This document shows positions 49,994 to 59,903 of a DNA stretch of 64,000 nt, in pieces (position 1 is the stretch's first letter; each line of letters opens with the position of its first letter). The stretch comes from Blautia hydrogenotrophica DSM 10507. GTDB lineage: Bacteria > Bacillota > Clostridia > Lachnospirales > Lachnospiraceae. The position numbers and the translations under genes were made by a program. Location: positions 3,472,001 to 3,536,000 of the forward strand of contig NZ_CP136423.1 of assembly GCF_034356035.1 (NCBI RefSeq), in the 5' to 3' direction. Under the pieces are notes generated by a model. It was not told the DNA's origin. It worked only from the letters and a program-made list of their open reading frames with translations, and made no database searches.

Positions 49994-51664
49994 CTATGAA
50001 TATGGATTCTTAAAGCAAAAGACAATCGTAATCCCACCGTTCTCATGCACAAGAATTTCTTCTACCAACTCTGTAAGAATTCCCTGGGACAAAGAAAAAA
50101 TATTTCCATGTCTCAGGAAATATTCAAGATCAATGTTGCCACAAATATTTTTTTGCCTTTCTGATTTCAAGTCTTCTTTAATATTTTTCAACACAATTTT
50201 AAGCCGATTTTCTTGCTCTTCCAGTTTCCCTTTTATCTTACTGTATTGTTCAAGCGTGAGTGTTCCATTTTTCCAGTCCAGATAAGACTCCGCCAAGAGA
50301 TCTTCTGACTTTTTCAGCTCCCGGGTACGCATAAACAGCAATGTTTGCAATCTACTTTTTTCTATGCCAGCAACAGGCCATTTAGTAATTCTTGAAATCG
50401 TCTCATCCACGCAGCCCGCCAGTTCAATTTGTCTTTGAATCACCGTCAGCACAGTTTTTTCCAGCACATCCAGCCGAATTGAGTGAATGGTACATTTATT
50501 TTTAGATTTGCGTTTATAGGTAGAACAGTTAAAGTAGACGATATTTCTCGATGGTTTTCTAGTCATACTTTTATGACAATCCGCACATTTCAAAAATCCT
50601 GAAAAAAGATAGTTGCAACGCTTTCCTGGAGCTCGCCTCCTCTCTCTCGCCTGCATCTTTTGAGCTAAAGCAAACATCTCCTCCGTGATAATGGCCTCAT
50701 GGGTATTCCGTACTCTATACCACTCTCCTTTTGGCACTCGCTCTCTGTCATGTACCTTATAGCTGACCACTCTTTGTTTTCCCTGAACCATAGTTCCAGT
50801 ATACATTTCATTGGAGAGAACTGCTGCAACACTAGCCCCCTGCCAAAGTCCATCATTTTTCTCTATCTGAGGATTACAGTATTTCAATCCCTGACGACGC
50901 TTATAGGCGGTGGGATTGGGAATTCCCAGATCATTTAGCCTTCGGGCTATTCCCTCCTTGCTCATATTTCCTCTGAATCGTTCCTCTTTTTCTTTCTCCA
51001 TTTTCATATCCCCATAGACATACCAACAGAAAATATCTCTCACCACCTCTGCTGCATCCGGGTCAATGATTAGATGGTTCTTGTCCTCAGGATCTTTAAG
51101 GTATCCATAGGGGGCAAAAGCTCCGATGAATTCACCCCTACGCCTTTTTGTGTCAAAAGTTCTTCTGATATCGTTAGAAGTCTTGCAAGCAAAGCGGTCA
51201 TTCATAAGCCCGCTGATCGGAACCTCCATTCCGCTAACTACCTCAGGGTCGGTAAAAGTATCTACTTTAGGGTCTCCTAGCGTGACAAATCGAGTGTGAA
51301 ACTTAGGAAAATAGCTTTCCAAAAAGTATCCCTGATCAGAGTAATTGCGAAACGCTCGGGAAAGATTTTTGCAGACAATACAATTAACCTTTCCTCTCTC
51401 CACATCACACAGCATTCTCTGAAACTCAGGACGGTCATAATCTGTGCCGCTTTGTCCATCATCGATATAAATATCCTCAATTATATCCTCTTCTTGAAAA
51501 TTCTCCTCCACATACTCTAAGATAATCTTTCTTTGATTGGAGACGCTTAGGCTCTCATCCTTTCCATCCTCGCGGGAAAGACGGATATAGACAGCTATAC
51601 GCCAGACAATACGTTTTTTTAATTCGAAAGATTCTTCAGGTAATTCCTTCCTTATACGTACCAT
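49994..51664 (-). CDS. Large serine recombinase 2
   Basis: About 556 residues with the same domain order as recombinase 1: the catalytic Ser in VYIRLSREDG, CKNLSRAFRN, the recombinase domain with RRTFDTKRRRGEFIGAFAPY, the zinc ribbon CADCHKSMTRKPSRN, and a coiled-coil tail. An insertion near 225 (DMKMEKEKEERFRGNMSKEG) is absent from recombinase 1. I choose the ATG at 51664, which has CGGAG upstream; a TTG at 51682 directly follows the stop of the small upstream gene. The 3' end lies ~35 nt from the middle collagen piece, so the two recombinase genes point at it from opposite sides. Confidence 0.93.
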   Translation of the reverse strand: MVRIRKELPEESFELKKRIVWRIAVYIRLSREDGKDESLSVSNQRKIILEYVEENFQEEDIIEDIYIDDGQSGTDYDRPEFQRMLCDVERGKVNCIVCKNLSRAFRNYSDQGYFLESYFPKFHTRFVTLGDPKVDTFTDPEVVSGMEVPISGLMNDRFACKTSNDIRRTFDTKRRRGEFIGAFAPYGYLKDPEDKNHLIIDPDAAEVVRDIFCWYVYGDMKMEKEKEERFRGNMSKEGIARRLNDLGIPNPTAYKRRQGLKYCNPQIEKNDGLWQGASVAAVLSNEMYTGTMVQGKQRVVSYKVHDRERVPKGEWYRVRNTHEAIITEEMFALAQKMQARERRRAPGKRCNYLFSGFLKCADCHKSMTRKPSRNIVYFNCSTYKRKSKNKCTIHSIRLDVLEKTVLTVIQRQIELAGCVDETISRITKWPVAGIEKSRLQTLLFMRTRELKKSEDLLAESYLDWKNGTLTLEQYSKIKGKLEEQENRLKIVLKNIKEDLKSERQKNICGNIDLEYFLRHGNIFSLSQGILTELVEEILVHENGGITIVFCFKNPYS

Positions 51665-51682
51665 TCTAATCTCCGAAAGCAA

Positions 51683-51943
51683 TCAGCTCTGCTTCAAACG
51701 CAAAAAATAAGCCTGCAGAAGCTCTCCAAGCTCAGGCCCATTTTCAGTAAAACAAATTTGCACCGGTGTCTCCCCACACAAAAAGCAGTAAGGGTTTCCT
51801 ACCTGTTCCAAAAAGGAACACATTTTTTGCTCCGGGCTTAAATTCTCATCCAGATGAATCTGAGAAATATCCGTCAATTCCTCCTTTCTTATATCCCCCC
51901 ATCTCTGCTGACTCATTTTCGACGGTCGTCTTACATCTGTCAT
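51683..51943 (-). CDS. Small protein paired with serine recombinase 2
   Basis: 86 residues, soluble, acidic in the middle, with a NPYCFLCGETPVQICFTENG segment holding two Cys that might bind metal. I recall small proteins with an NPYCFxCG segment next to serine recombinases in Clostridia, but cannot name the family with confidence. GGGGG precedes the ATG. The stop codon is directly followed by the recombinase frame, so the two are probably co-expressed. A role as excision accessory (recombination directionality factor) is a guess from position. Confidence 0.7.
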   Translation of the reverse strand: MTDVRRPSKMSQQRWGDIRKEELTDISQIHLDENLSPEQKMCSFLEQVGNPYCFLCGETPVQICFTENGPELGELLQAYFLRLKQS

Positions 51944-52072
51944 ATCGATTCCCCCGTTTACTTCTACAAAGCTGATTTATATAGAAATTTTTCCATACAT
52001 CCTATGAAAATCTGATTGTCCGCTATGCGAAAAATTCTCTTTATCTATCGTAAACTATAATTTTCTTCTACA

Positions 52073-52852
<780 letters not shown>

Positions 52853-52881
52853 TCTATACTCGTCTCCCAAATACCAAGTTT

Positions 52882-53955
52882 CTATTTACAATATGCTAGG
52901 TTTTCAAAAAAAGGAACATTTCTCAAATACTCCTTCCCCCTTGGATTCCATCTGCCAGCCTCTTTGTGATAATAGAGAGCCTTGTCATAATTTCCCAACC
53001 GATACCAGCACACACACAGCTGTAAACAAGGTAGGTACCCCCTACTGTTCTCTCGGCAAAATCCTTTTTCCGGACGTGGCGCCTGAAGCGCCTGTTCATA
53101 CCAATAGACCGCAGTCTCCCACATCTGTTCCTCCAAAAACCACCCACCTAAATCACAGCATAGCTCCGGTCTTGGAGCTCCATATGCCAGTCCTCTTAGC
53201 AGGCTGTGCAACCCCTTTTCTCTGTGTCCCTGTTTATAATAACAAACAGCCAAAAGTCTGCATGCCTCTTTTTTATCCTCCTCCCACCCAGAAGGCATCT
53301 TTAGAAATTCCCGCAGCATTCTCCCTGCCTTTCTCCACCGTCCATGATCGTACAGCTCTCTTCCGTAATAATAGGTCTCCCTCGGCCCCAATATCTCCCC
53401 TTCCCGCACCATTCTCTCATAAATCCGCAAATTTCGATTCGAGTCTGAGGCTTTCACCTTCCGGTGTTCCACATAAATCTCTTCATACTTGACTGTTCCA
53501 AATGGTGTGATCGCCTCATGTACCCGCCCTGCAAACCGGCATCTGTCTCCGTTTCGCACTAGTCTCTCACGATAATAGGTAAAAGTCGGTCTATCCCACT
53601 CGTCGAAGGCAATCGCATATTTCATCATCACCACATCTACGTCCACCGGCATCTCCTCTTTCAGTCTCTGAATCTTTTCCGCTTCTTCCGGCTTTAACAC
53701 GTCATCCGCATCTAACCACATACAGTAATCCTGAGTAGCCCTCTCCAAACCATAATTCCTGGCCGCTGAGAAATCATCTATCCACTGAAATTCATAGACC
53801 TTCTCTGTGAACTCCCTCGCAATCTCGGCAGTATGATCTCTGGAACCTGTATCCACGATAATAATCTCATCTACTACCTCCTTAACGCTGTCCAAACACC
53901 GTCTCAACGTCCCTTCCTCATCTCTCACAATCATACACAGACTTATCGTAAACAT
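52882..53955 (-). CDS. Glycosyltransferase family 2 protein with TPR-like tail
   Basis: 357 residues. A GT-A domain fills ~1-230 with the nucleotide-sugar motifs [29 protein letters not shown] and the DxD in WLDADDVL. A helical tail of TPR-like repeats follows ([27 protein letters not shown]). This architecture is common in protein O- or S-glycosyltransferases. It sits ~30 nt upstream of the collagen 5' piece on the same strand, so glycosylation of the collagen Thr residues is the likely role. A CATATAACA motif just upstream could be a mother-cell -10. Confidence 0.85.
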   Translation of the reverse strand: MFTISLCMIVRDEEGTLRRCLDSVKEVVDEIIIVDTGSRDHTAEIAREFTEKVYEFQWIDDFSAARNYGLERATQDYCMWLDADDVLKPEEAEKIQRLKEEMPVDVDVVMMKYAIAFDEWDRPTFTYYRERLVRNGDRCRFAGRVHEAITPFGTVKYEEIYVEHRKVKASDSNRNLRIYERMVREGEILGPRETYYYGRELYDHGRWRKAGRMLREFLKMPSGWEEDKKEACRLLAVCYYKQGHREKGLHSLLRGLAYGAPRPELCCDLGGWFLEEQMWETAVYWYEQALQAPRPEKGFCRENSRGYLPCLQLCVCWYRLGNYDKALYYHKEAGRWNPRGKEYLRNVPFFENLAYCK

Positions 53956-54020
53956 ATATTTTCTCCGTTTACCTTCTTTACACTGTTATATGCAAATGTC
54001 CCATGAATCTTTCATCACAA

Positions 54021-54066
54021 AACGGAGCGTTTCTGCTATAGGAAAGATCTTTCCTGAAACAGAAAA
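54021..54066 (-). repeat. Terminator-associated dispersed repeat, shortest copy
   Basis: After the terminator T-run the minus strand reads CTGTTTCAGGAAAGATCTTT, CCTATAGCAGAAACGCTCCG: the terminal hairpin plus the GCTCCG element of copies 1-4, and nothing more. Confidence 0.65.
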
Positions 54067-54110
54067 AATGAGAGAAAATATCCCAAGCTTCTAGGATACT
54101 CTCTCTCATT
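54067..54110 (-). terminator. Terminator of the aminotransferase gene
   Basis: An imperfect stem (AATGAGAGAGAGTATCC with GGATATTTTCTCTCATT) is followed by TTTTCTG on the minus strand, ~45 nt past the stop. Confidence 0.75.
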
Positions 54111-54153
54111 ATTTTAAATCCATGCTGTCAGATCAATGACTGCACCACCGTTT

Positions 54154-55254
54154 CTATTCCTGGCCAATCTTCTTTACTGCTTTTAGCAAAACAGGAAAAT
54201 CTTTCTCCATTGGCATTCTCACTCTCACATAGGAAGAATTCAATTCGTCAAATTCTGCTCCCGGTACAGTCAGAACACCTTCCTCAATAAAGCGTCTGTG
54301 CAGATCAACCTTCGAATCCTGATGATAAATCAAACAGATAGATACCGTGTCACAAGTTTCAGCCATCCGAAGCTCCCCACCCAGATTCTCTCTGAGCTCT
54401 CTTTTCTGTCTCGCGAAATTCTCCATATGGTCTGCGATATGATTTTCCACCGTCAAAGCCGCTCCCGCCAGCTCTCTGGAAATCTCACCTACCTGATATG
54501 GATTTGTCATCTTATACATACAGCGAATCAGATTCTCGGCAGCCAAGATATAGCCTACCCTAAGGCCGGCCAGCCCAAATCCCTTTGACAACGTACGAAT
54601 CACGATCAGGTTTTCATAGGATGCCAAAAACTTTACTGCAGAATTATCTTTCGGCATAAAGTCTCCATATGCCTCATCCACAATCACACAAACCCCACAG
54701 TCCTCTGCCTTTTTCAAAATCCGCTCGATATCTTTGCTGTCCACTACCTGTCCCGTAGGATTGTTAGGATTGTCGATATATAACAGGCTTAGATCTCCTG
54801 TTATCTTGTCCAATAATTCCTCTATGTCAATCTGGAAGTTATTCTCCCTTCTCAACGGAACAGACACATATTCCATTCCTAGAAGGCGGATGTTCGCGCC
54901 GAAGTCCGTGAACTGCGGCGCAATTCCCAACACCTTAGCTCCCTTGACATTAAAAATATTATTAATTATATAGATAGCAGAGATGCTTCCATCCGTCAGC
55001 ATAATGTTATCCCGCTTCAGGAAACACTGACTCTTCCAGTATGCACAGATTCCATTGTAAGCCGCCATACTGTGCGGATATGGCGCAAATCTCTCCGACT
55101 TAAACGCTCTAGCCACCTGGAGTATTCCCTCCGGATAGCCATAAGGGTTACACCCTTCGCTACAGTCAATTCCCCCTTCTGGAAGTACGATCTGGTCCGA
55201 CGCGTAGCTGTTCTTCTCCATCTCACACAGCTCTTTGCGAATCTTTAGTTTCAC
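54154..55254 (-). CDS. PLP-dependent class I/II aminotransferase (HisC/CobD-like)
   Basis: 366 residues of fold-type I. The PLP-contact motif NPNNPTG lies near 163, DEAYGDF near 193 and the PLP Lys in TLSKGFGLAGLRVGY near 223. By length and motif it resembles histidinol-phosphate aminotransferase and CobD-type decarboxylases. No his or cob genes are nearby, so the amino acid is unknown. The GTG at 55254 overlaps the ykvI-type stop (GTGA) and has GGAGG upstream, so the two genes are coupled. Confidence 0.85.
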   Translation of the reverse strand: MKLKIRKELCEMEKNSYASDQIVLPEGGIDCSEGCNPYGYPEGILQVARAFKSERFAPYPHSMAAYNGICAYWKSQCFLKRDNIMLTDGSISAIYIINNIFNVKGAKVLGIAPQFTDFGANIRLLGMEYVSVPLRRENNFQIDIEELLDKITGDLSLLYIDNPNNPTGQVVDSKDIERILKKAEDCGVCVIVDEAYGDFMPKDNSAVKFLASYENLIVIRTLSKGFGLAGLRVGYILAAENLIRCMYKMTNPYQVGEISRELAGAALTVENHIADHMENFARQKRELRENLGGELRMAETCDTVSICLIYHQDSKVDLHRRFIEEGVLTVPGAEFDELNSSYVRVRMPMEKDFPVLLKAVKKIGQE

Positions 55255-56333
55255 TTTTCATTCCTCCCCGCTTTTCCCTTGACCACATACACAATCACGC
55301 AGATAAACAATAGAATTCCCAGATATCCGGTATACGGATAAACAGTGCCTACCAGCTGGTCAAATGGAAGCTGTCCGCAGAAGAATGCCGCAACGACAAT
55401 CACTCCTGCCACAATCTTAGATTTTAAAGAACCTTCTTTTACGATCTTATCACAGACAGTCCATGTCATAGGAGCCGCTGTGGAGAAAATACCAGACAGC
55501 AGGACAACGGAGAAGATGACACCGATAATCGGCGAGATATTGTCAGCCAGGTGCAGCGTAGGAATTGCCAAAGTTCCAACCTCTCCAATATCAGACAAAA
55601 ATGCCAGATTCATGACTAGAGTCGCCAGCATCAGTGTAATACCGCCTACAGCACCACCCATAGACGCTTCCTTTCTGCTCTTGGCTGTCCGTCCCAGGGC
55701 AGTTAAAAAGATGATGGAACCAAAGATATTGTAAGCCGCATAGAGCAGACCGCCTAACAACCAGTTCGGCGCAGCCTGAGCAATGGACATTTCCTCCATT
55801 ACCTTACCTGCCTCAGCCAAACCTGAACCTGATTCAACCAAAGTAACCAGCCCTACGATCATGGTAAACAAAATAATCACAGGCCCGATACATCCAATGA
55901 TATTTACCAGACCCTTCAGGCCAAATATATATGCAACGTAAATGAGAACTGCCATCAAAAGGCTTCCTACATAGTGATTCATTCCATAGTACTCATTCAG
56001 TGTAGCTCCCGCTCCTGAAATCATAATCACCACTACACAGAACAGAAAGAACGGCACAAAATACTCATAAAACGTACCCAGATACTTACCGCAGTATCTT
56101 TGATATGCTCCTCCTTCCGGCTCGTTCTTGTGGTCATATCCCACCTTCATTACGGTACTTCCTACCCATGCAAAGAAAAACATACTGATTAAAATTGCAC
56201 CGACGCTGAGATATCCATAAGACGTGTAGAACTGAATAATCTCCTGTCCCGTCGCAAAACCAGAACCTATGATATAAGCAATATAAGCTCCGGCAAAACG
56301 TATGATATTCAACAGACTTGTTTTTTCACTCAT
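55251..56333 (-). CDS. YkvI-family membrane transporter
   Basis: About 360 residues with ~10 membrane segments, APC/LeuT-like. The first helix carries AYIAYIIGSGFATGQEI, with the glycine-rich unwound site, and a later helix has GLLYAAYNIFGSIIFLTA. Members are uncharacterised transporters, presumably of amino acids. GGGAG precedes the ATG at 56333. It is the first gene of the pair with the aminotransferase. The ~225-nt gap upstream contains TATAAT near 56470 (minus strand) and a CCAGGACAGCCTGG palindrome in the leader. Confidence 0.85.
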   Translation of the reverse strand: MSEKTSLLNIIRFAGAYIAYIIGSGFATGQEIIQFYTSYGYLSVGAILISMFFFAWVGSTVMKVGYDHKNEPEGGAYQRYCGKYLGTFYEYFVPFFLFCVVVIMISGAGATLNEYYGMNHYVGSLLMAVLIYVAYIFGLKGLVNIIGCIGPVIILFTMIVGLVTLVESGSGLAEAGKVMEEMSIAQAAPNWLLGGLLYAAYNIFGSIIFLTALGRTAKSRKEASMGGAVGGITLMLATLVMNLAFLSDIGEVGTLAIPTLHLADNISPIIGVIFSVVLLSGIFSTAAPMTWTVCDKIVKEGSLKSKIVAGVIVVAAFFCGQLPFDQLVGTVYPYTGYLGILLFICVIVYVVKGKAGRNEK

Positions 56334-56558
56334 ATTTCTCCCTCTCACTATCTGACCGCAATCCTAGCCGCGCGTCCCAGGACAGCCTGGTCTTTTTTCA
56401 TCTGCTACCTTCCCTCAACAACAGTTTTTTCAAACCGCATACTTCAGTACAGCACCATTGTTATTTATTATAGCGTTGGGCCTTTTCCTTGTATAATATC
56501 CAAAACTTATATTGTTATTCGTTTTTCTTATATCTACCCATCTTTTATGCCGATATAT

Positions 56559-57086
56559 TTATATCATACCTGCCGCCAACACTACACTCGCCGCGATTCC
56601 CGCCGCCGTAGCCAGAAGCGCCCCTCTCACCGTATAACGGGTCTTCGTGATCTTAGCAGCAGCAAAATAGACGCTCATCGTATAAAACACGGTCTCCGTA
56701 CAACTCATCATAATGGACGCTGCAAGTCCTGTAAGAGAATCGGTCCCATACTCCTTAAAAATATCTAGGGCTACCCCTGTCGCTGCGCTGGAAGAAAAAA
56801 GTCTCACCAGCGCCAGGGAAAACAGCTCTGGTCCAAAGCCCGTCTCGGCTGTAAATCTAGAAAACAAATCTCCCAGCAAATCCAACACCCCACAGGAACG
56901 CAGAACTCCCACCCCTATTATCAGTCCAATGAGCGTAGGCAGTATCCTCACAACAATTCCCAGGCCCTCCTGAGCTCCTGATAAAAAAGCACTGTATATG
57001 TCCTTCTTCATCAAAAGCCCATAACCGACAATCACAAATATCATAAGAGGGAATATAAAATTAGAGAGAAACATAAAAAATCTCAT
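56559..57086 (-). CDS. spmB: Spore maturation protein B
   Basis: 175 residues with five or so membrane segments and the nucleoside-recognition (Gate) domain: GLGIVVRILPTLIGLIIGVG, SFSRFTAETG-type core and MMSCTETVFYTM. SpmA and SpmB are needed for spore core dehydration and heat resistance. It follows spmA by 4 nt. Confidence 0.94.
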   Translation of the reverse strand: MRFFMFLSNFIFPLMIFVIVGYGLLMKKDIYSAFLSGAQEGLGIVVRILPTLIGLIIGVGVLRSCGVLDLLGDLFSRFTAETGFGPELFSLALVRLFSSSAATGVALDIFKEYGTDSLTGLAASIMMSCTETVFYTMSVYFAAAKITKTRYTVRGALLATAAGIAASVVLAAGMI

Positions 57087-57090
57087 CTTT

Positions 57091-57696
57091 CTACCTTCTG
57101 TCCTTCCATTTACAGTAAATAACTCCTGCCACAGTACTGACCATAGTCGCTACAATCGCCGGACCTATAATCGCCGTTGGATTTACGCTGCCATACTGAC
57201 CACGGTAGGCCAGCATAGTCACCGGCACTAGCTGCAACGAAGAAATATTTATAATAAGAAAGTTACACATCTCATTGCTCGCTTCTCCCCTCGGCCGCGG
57301 TTTTCCAGAGATGGCACCTCTTCTTCTGGCCTCCTCTATCTTTTCCAGTTCTTCCATCGCTTTTAACCCTGCCGGTGTGGCTGCCATTCCCAGCCCCAGA
57401 AAATTTGCGATCATATTTACCGCTATATATTTCCTGGCCTTTTCCTCCCCCACCAAACCGGGAAACAAAAAGTTCAACAGAGGTCGAATTTTAATGGTCA
57501 TCCCCTCCACCATCCCGGACTCCTCCGCAATCTTCATCAGCCCATTCCAAAAAGCGGTGATCCCCGCCATTCCAATGCAAAGATTCACCGCTTCTTTCGA
57601 TGACTGTATGACTGCCTGCGTGACTTCTGATATGTTACCAGTACACATTCCATAGACGATTCCTATGAGAATCATACCGCCCCATAGATAGTTCAT
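57091..57696 (-). CDS. spmA: Spore maturation protein A
   Basis: 201 residues with several membrane segments and the Gate domain: NLCIGMAGITAFWNGLMKIA, NFLGLGMAATPAGLKAM and SNEMCNFLIINISSLQL. It acts with SpmB in the forespore membrane. I choose ATG at 57696 with GCAGG upstream over a GTG at 57702. The order spmA-spmB is standard. Confidence 0.94.
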   Translation of the reverse strand: MNYLWGGMILIGIVYGMCTGNISEVTQAVIQSSKEAVNLCIGMAGITAFWNGLMKIAEESGMVEGMTIKIRPLLNFLFPGLVGEEKARKYIAVNMIANFLGLGMAATPAGLKAMEELEKIEEARRRGAISGKPRPRGEASNEMCNFLIINISSLQLVPVTMLAYRGQYGSVNPTAIIGPAIVATMVSTVAGVIYCKWKDRR

Positions 57697-57718
57697 AAGC
57701 ACCTGCCAGTTTTTTTAC

Positions 57719-57726
57719 AATATATG
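57719..57726 (-). promoter_or_regulatory. Possible sigma-E -10 element of spmA
   Basis: CATATATT followed by GTAAAAA on the minus strand closely parallels CATACATTGTAAAAA before spoIIID. The -35 is unclear (TGAATCA-like, short spacing). Confidence 0.35.
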
Positions 57727-57769
57727 AAAGTTTCTCTCTGATTCATTCCTGTATCACTCGATTTTCTCA

Positions 57770-58771
57770 TCATACTCTGCGGATGTAATCATGACGGACA
57801 TAACCTTTATACTTCTTCGCAATCCAAATATAGTACCACGGTACCCCATCATTCGCGTTTTTCTCCCCGATTACATCCACAAGGTTCCCCTTGTTCAGTC
57901 TCGGATACCCTGCAATATTGCCGTAGCTCAACCCCGGTCCTTTTCTCACATTGACACTGTTTCCCGTACAGGCACCCACCCAAGTTTTGTAGGCCTCATC
58001 TGTCTTCGGAATCTGAATCTTCTGTCCGACATAGATTAGATTTGCATCGCTGATATGATTCAGGCTCACCAGTTTCTCCACCGTAGTATTGTATTTTTGA
58101 GCAATTCCAGATAGTGTGTCCCCTGCTTTTACCGTGTAGGAAACAGTACCTGAAGCATCTTCCCCAGAGCTCCCGCCGGAAAAGTCTTTATAAAACACAT
58201 CCAAATCCACGTCTCCTTCTATCCCCGGAATCCGTCCCTTTGAGCTGTACTGCCAGCCGATTCCTACCGGTGGACGCAAACTTTCGACGATTTGTCCTTT
58301 ATCATTATAAGGATACGCAGCCAGCCAATAATCATAAGGAAGGGATGCTGTATCCAGCACATGGTAATACCAATCTGTATTACAGTAAATTCCAAATAAG
58401 TAGCCACCATCCACAATCACCTTGCGGAATGCTTTCACTATAGCTGTCACTGTGGTTCTCGGTAAAGATCTTTGCTCACTCCATTCCATATCATAGAAAA
58501 CTGGATAATCCAATTTTCTGCCGCTCAGAGTCTCCAAGACTTTGCGGGCCTCCTCCTGGGCTTGTGCTACAGACAGCGCATAGCTGTATTTATATACCCC
58601 TACTTTAATTCCTGCTCCCACAAAGCCTTCATAATTTCCATAAAAAGTAGAGTCTACTTTATTTCCTCTCTCTGTGATTCGAAGAATTGCTACTTTAATC
58701 CCAGCCTTCGCCACTTTTTTGTAGTCTGTCACACGATTATACGCGCTCACATCAATACCTCTGATTTCCAT
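57770..58771 (-). CDS. GH25 lysozyme with LysM and SH3 domains
   Basis: 333 residues. The GH25 muramidase domain fills ~1-195 (GIDVSAYN at the start, catalytic acids in FYDMEWSE near 95, and DVDLDVFY near the end). A Ser/Gly linker leads to a LysM ([19 protein letters not shown] near 212) and a bacterial SH3-like tail ([20 protein letters not shown]). There is no signal peptide, so release may be by lysis, holin or mother-cell action. It is upstream of spmA and could be a spore or mother-cell lytic enzyme; a phage-derived lysin is the alternative. Confidence 0.88.
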   Translation of the reverse strand: MEIRGIDVSAYNRVTDYKKVAKAGIKVAILRITERGNKVDSTFYGNYEGFVGAGIKVGVYKYSYALSVAQAQEEARKVLETLSGRKLDYPVFYDMEWSEQRSLPRTTVTAIVKAFRKVIVDGGYLFGIYCNTDWYYHVLDTASLPYDYWLAAYPYNDKGQIVESLRPPVGIGWQYSSKGRIPGIEGDVDLDVFYKDFSGGSSGEDASGTVSYTVKAGDTLSGIAQKYNTTVEKLVSLNHISDANLIYVGQKIQIPKTDEAYKTWVGACTGNSVNVRKGPGLSYGNIAGYPRLNKGNLVDVIGEKNANDGVPWYYIWIAKKYKGYVRHDYIRRV

Positions 58772-58917
58772 AATCTTTCACCCTATTTCTCATTCTCACT
58801 TTAAGGTATGCCAGTGTCTATGCTTTGGTTTAAGCAAATAACTCTTTACTCTCACTGTTTCGTGTATTAATATATACCAAAGTAAGTATTTAGGACTATT
58901 GAACCTTTGGAGGACTT

Positions 58918-59829
58918 ATGAATATTCAACAAATCATCTATGTTGTAGAAGTATATAAACTACACTCTTTCAGTTTGGCCGCTCACTCTCTCTTTGTCTC
59001 CCAGCCAAGGCTCAGCCAGGCAATACGTGACTTAGAAAGAGAACTGGGCTTTGATATCTTCGAGAGAAACCGAAAGGGCATCTCTGGAACCACCGTGCGC
59101 GGATATGAATTTATCATACAGGCCCGCAATGTGCTAAAGCAATTCTCCAGCCTGGAAAACTTCAAGGAGTCTCCGGTATCTTCTTTCCACCTTGCAACAA
59201 CCCTTGTCTCCCAGGCTCAGAACGCCTTTGTCAACCTATGCAGCCAAAATGCCCAAAACCCTCATCTTAACTTTGACATGTTTTTCTGCGGATGTTATGA
59301 GGCTGTGGACCGAGTAAAAAATTTTGGTTACGATCTAGGAATTGTCACAATTATCGACCCGCAATTGAGCGACTGGATGTCTTATTTCAAAAGCTCTAAG
59401 CTAGACTTTCATGATCTACTCTGTTCCAAATATCAAATCACTGTTCACCAGAACTCTGACCTTGCTGCCAGAAGTTCCATCAAGCCTGAAGACTTGGAAG
59501 GTTATACCTATATCACCGAGAAATGCTCCCGTATGAATTCCCTCACTCTGCAAGTCTACTCACTTCTTGACAAGATTTGCCCGAAAGCTCGGATTACGGT
59601 CTCCAACACCGATATTATGTACCAACTTGTTTCTGATAACCGGGCCTTTACGCTGGACTGTATGCCTCTGGACGAAAAAACCTGTCGAAAATACAGCCTG
59701 GTCAGTCGACCCCTGGATGAAAACCTCCGTGTTCACTTCGGTTATATAGTTCCAGCTAACATGCCCTTGAGTCAGTTGTCGATTACCTATCTGGAACTCT
59801 TGAAAAAGGAGCTATTGCTCCATAGATGA
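58918..59829 (+). CDS. LysR-family transcriptional regulator
   Basis: 303 residues with an N-terminal winged helix (SFSLAAHSLFVSQPRLSQAI, RDLERELGFDIFERN) and a periplasmic-binding-like effector domain. GGAGG precedes the ATG. It is divergent from the GH25 gene by ~145 nt and converges on glgP, so no regulated partner is obvious beyond possible autoregulation. Some effector-domain positions are less conserved than usual. Confidence 0.92.
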   Translation: MNIQQIIYVVEVYKLHSFSLAAHSLFVSQPRLSQAIRDLERELGFDIFERNRKGISGTTVRGYEFIIQARNVLKQFSSLENFKESPVSSFHLATTLVSQAQNAFVNLCSQNAQNPHLNFDMFFCGCYEAVDRVKNFGYDLGIVTIIDPQLSDWMSYFKSSKLDFHDLLCSKYQITVHQNSDLAARSSIKPEDLEGYTYITEKCSRMNSLTLQVYSLLDKICPKARITVSNTDIMYQLVSDNRAFTLDCMPLDEKTCRKYSLVSRPLDENLRVHFGYIVPANMPLSQLSITYLELLKKELLLHR

Positions 59830-59873
59830 AACATCTATTTTGCAACAGCTCCTATTCTGCACAATAAACGCGG

Positions 59874-59899
59874 CGGATGGGGGAAGGGCCCCCTATCCG
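59874..59899 (-). terminator. Hairpin terminator of glgP
   Basis: A 10-bp stem (CGGATGGGGG with CCCCTATCCG, one G-U pair) lies directly after the glgP stop. A related CCCCTATCCGC motif occurs at 18449 and 45720. Confidence 0.65.
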
Positions 59900-59903
59900 A
59901 TGA

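Noticed and set aside
49816..50013. A plus-strand frame covering the middle collagen piece
   Set aside because: Gly is not periodic on this strand but is invariant on the minus strand, and the frame overlaps the end of recombinase 1. Kept only as part of the inversion hypothesis.
56334..56558. A leader riboswitch before the YkvI-type gene
   Set aside because: The leader has a short palindrome and a possible -10 but no riboswitch or T-box signature that I can recognise.
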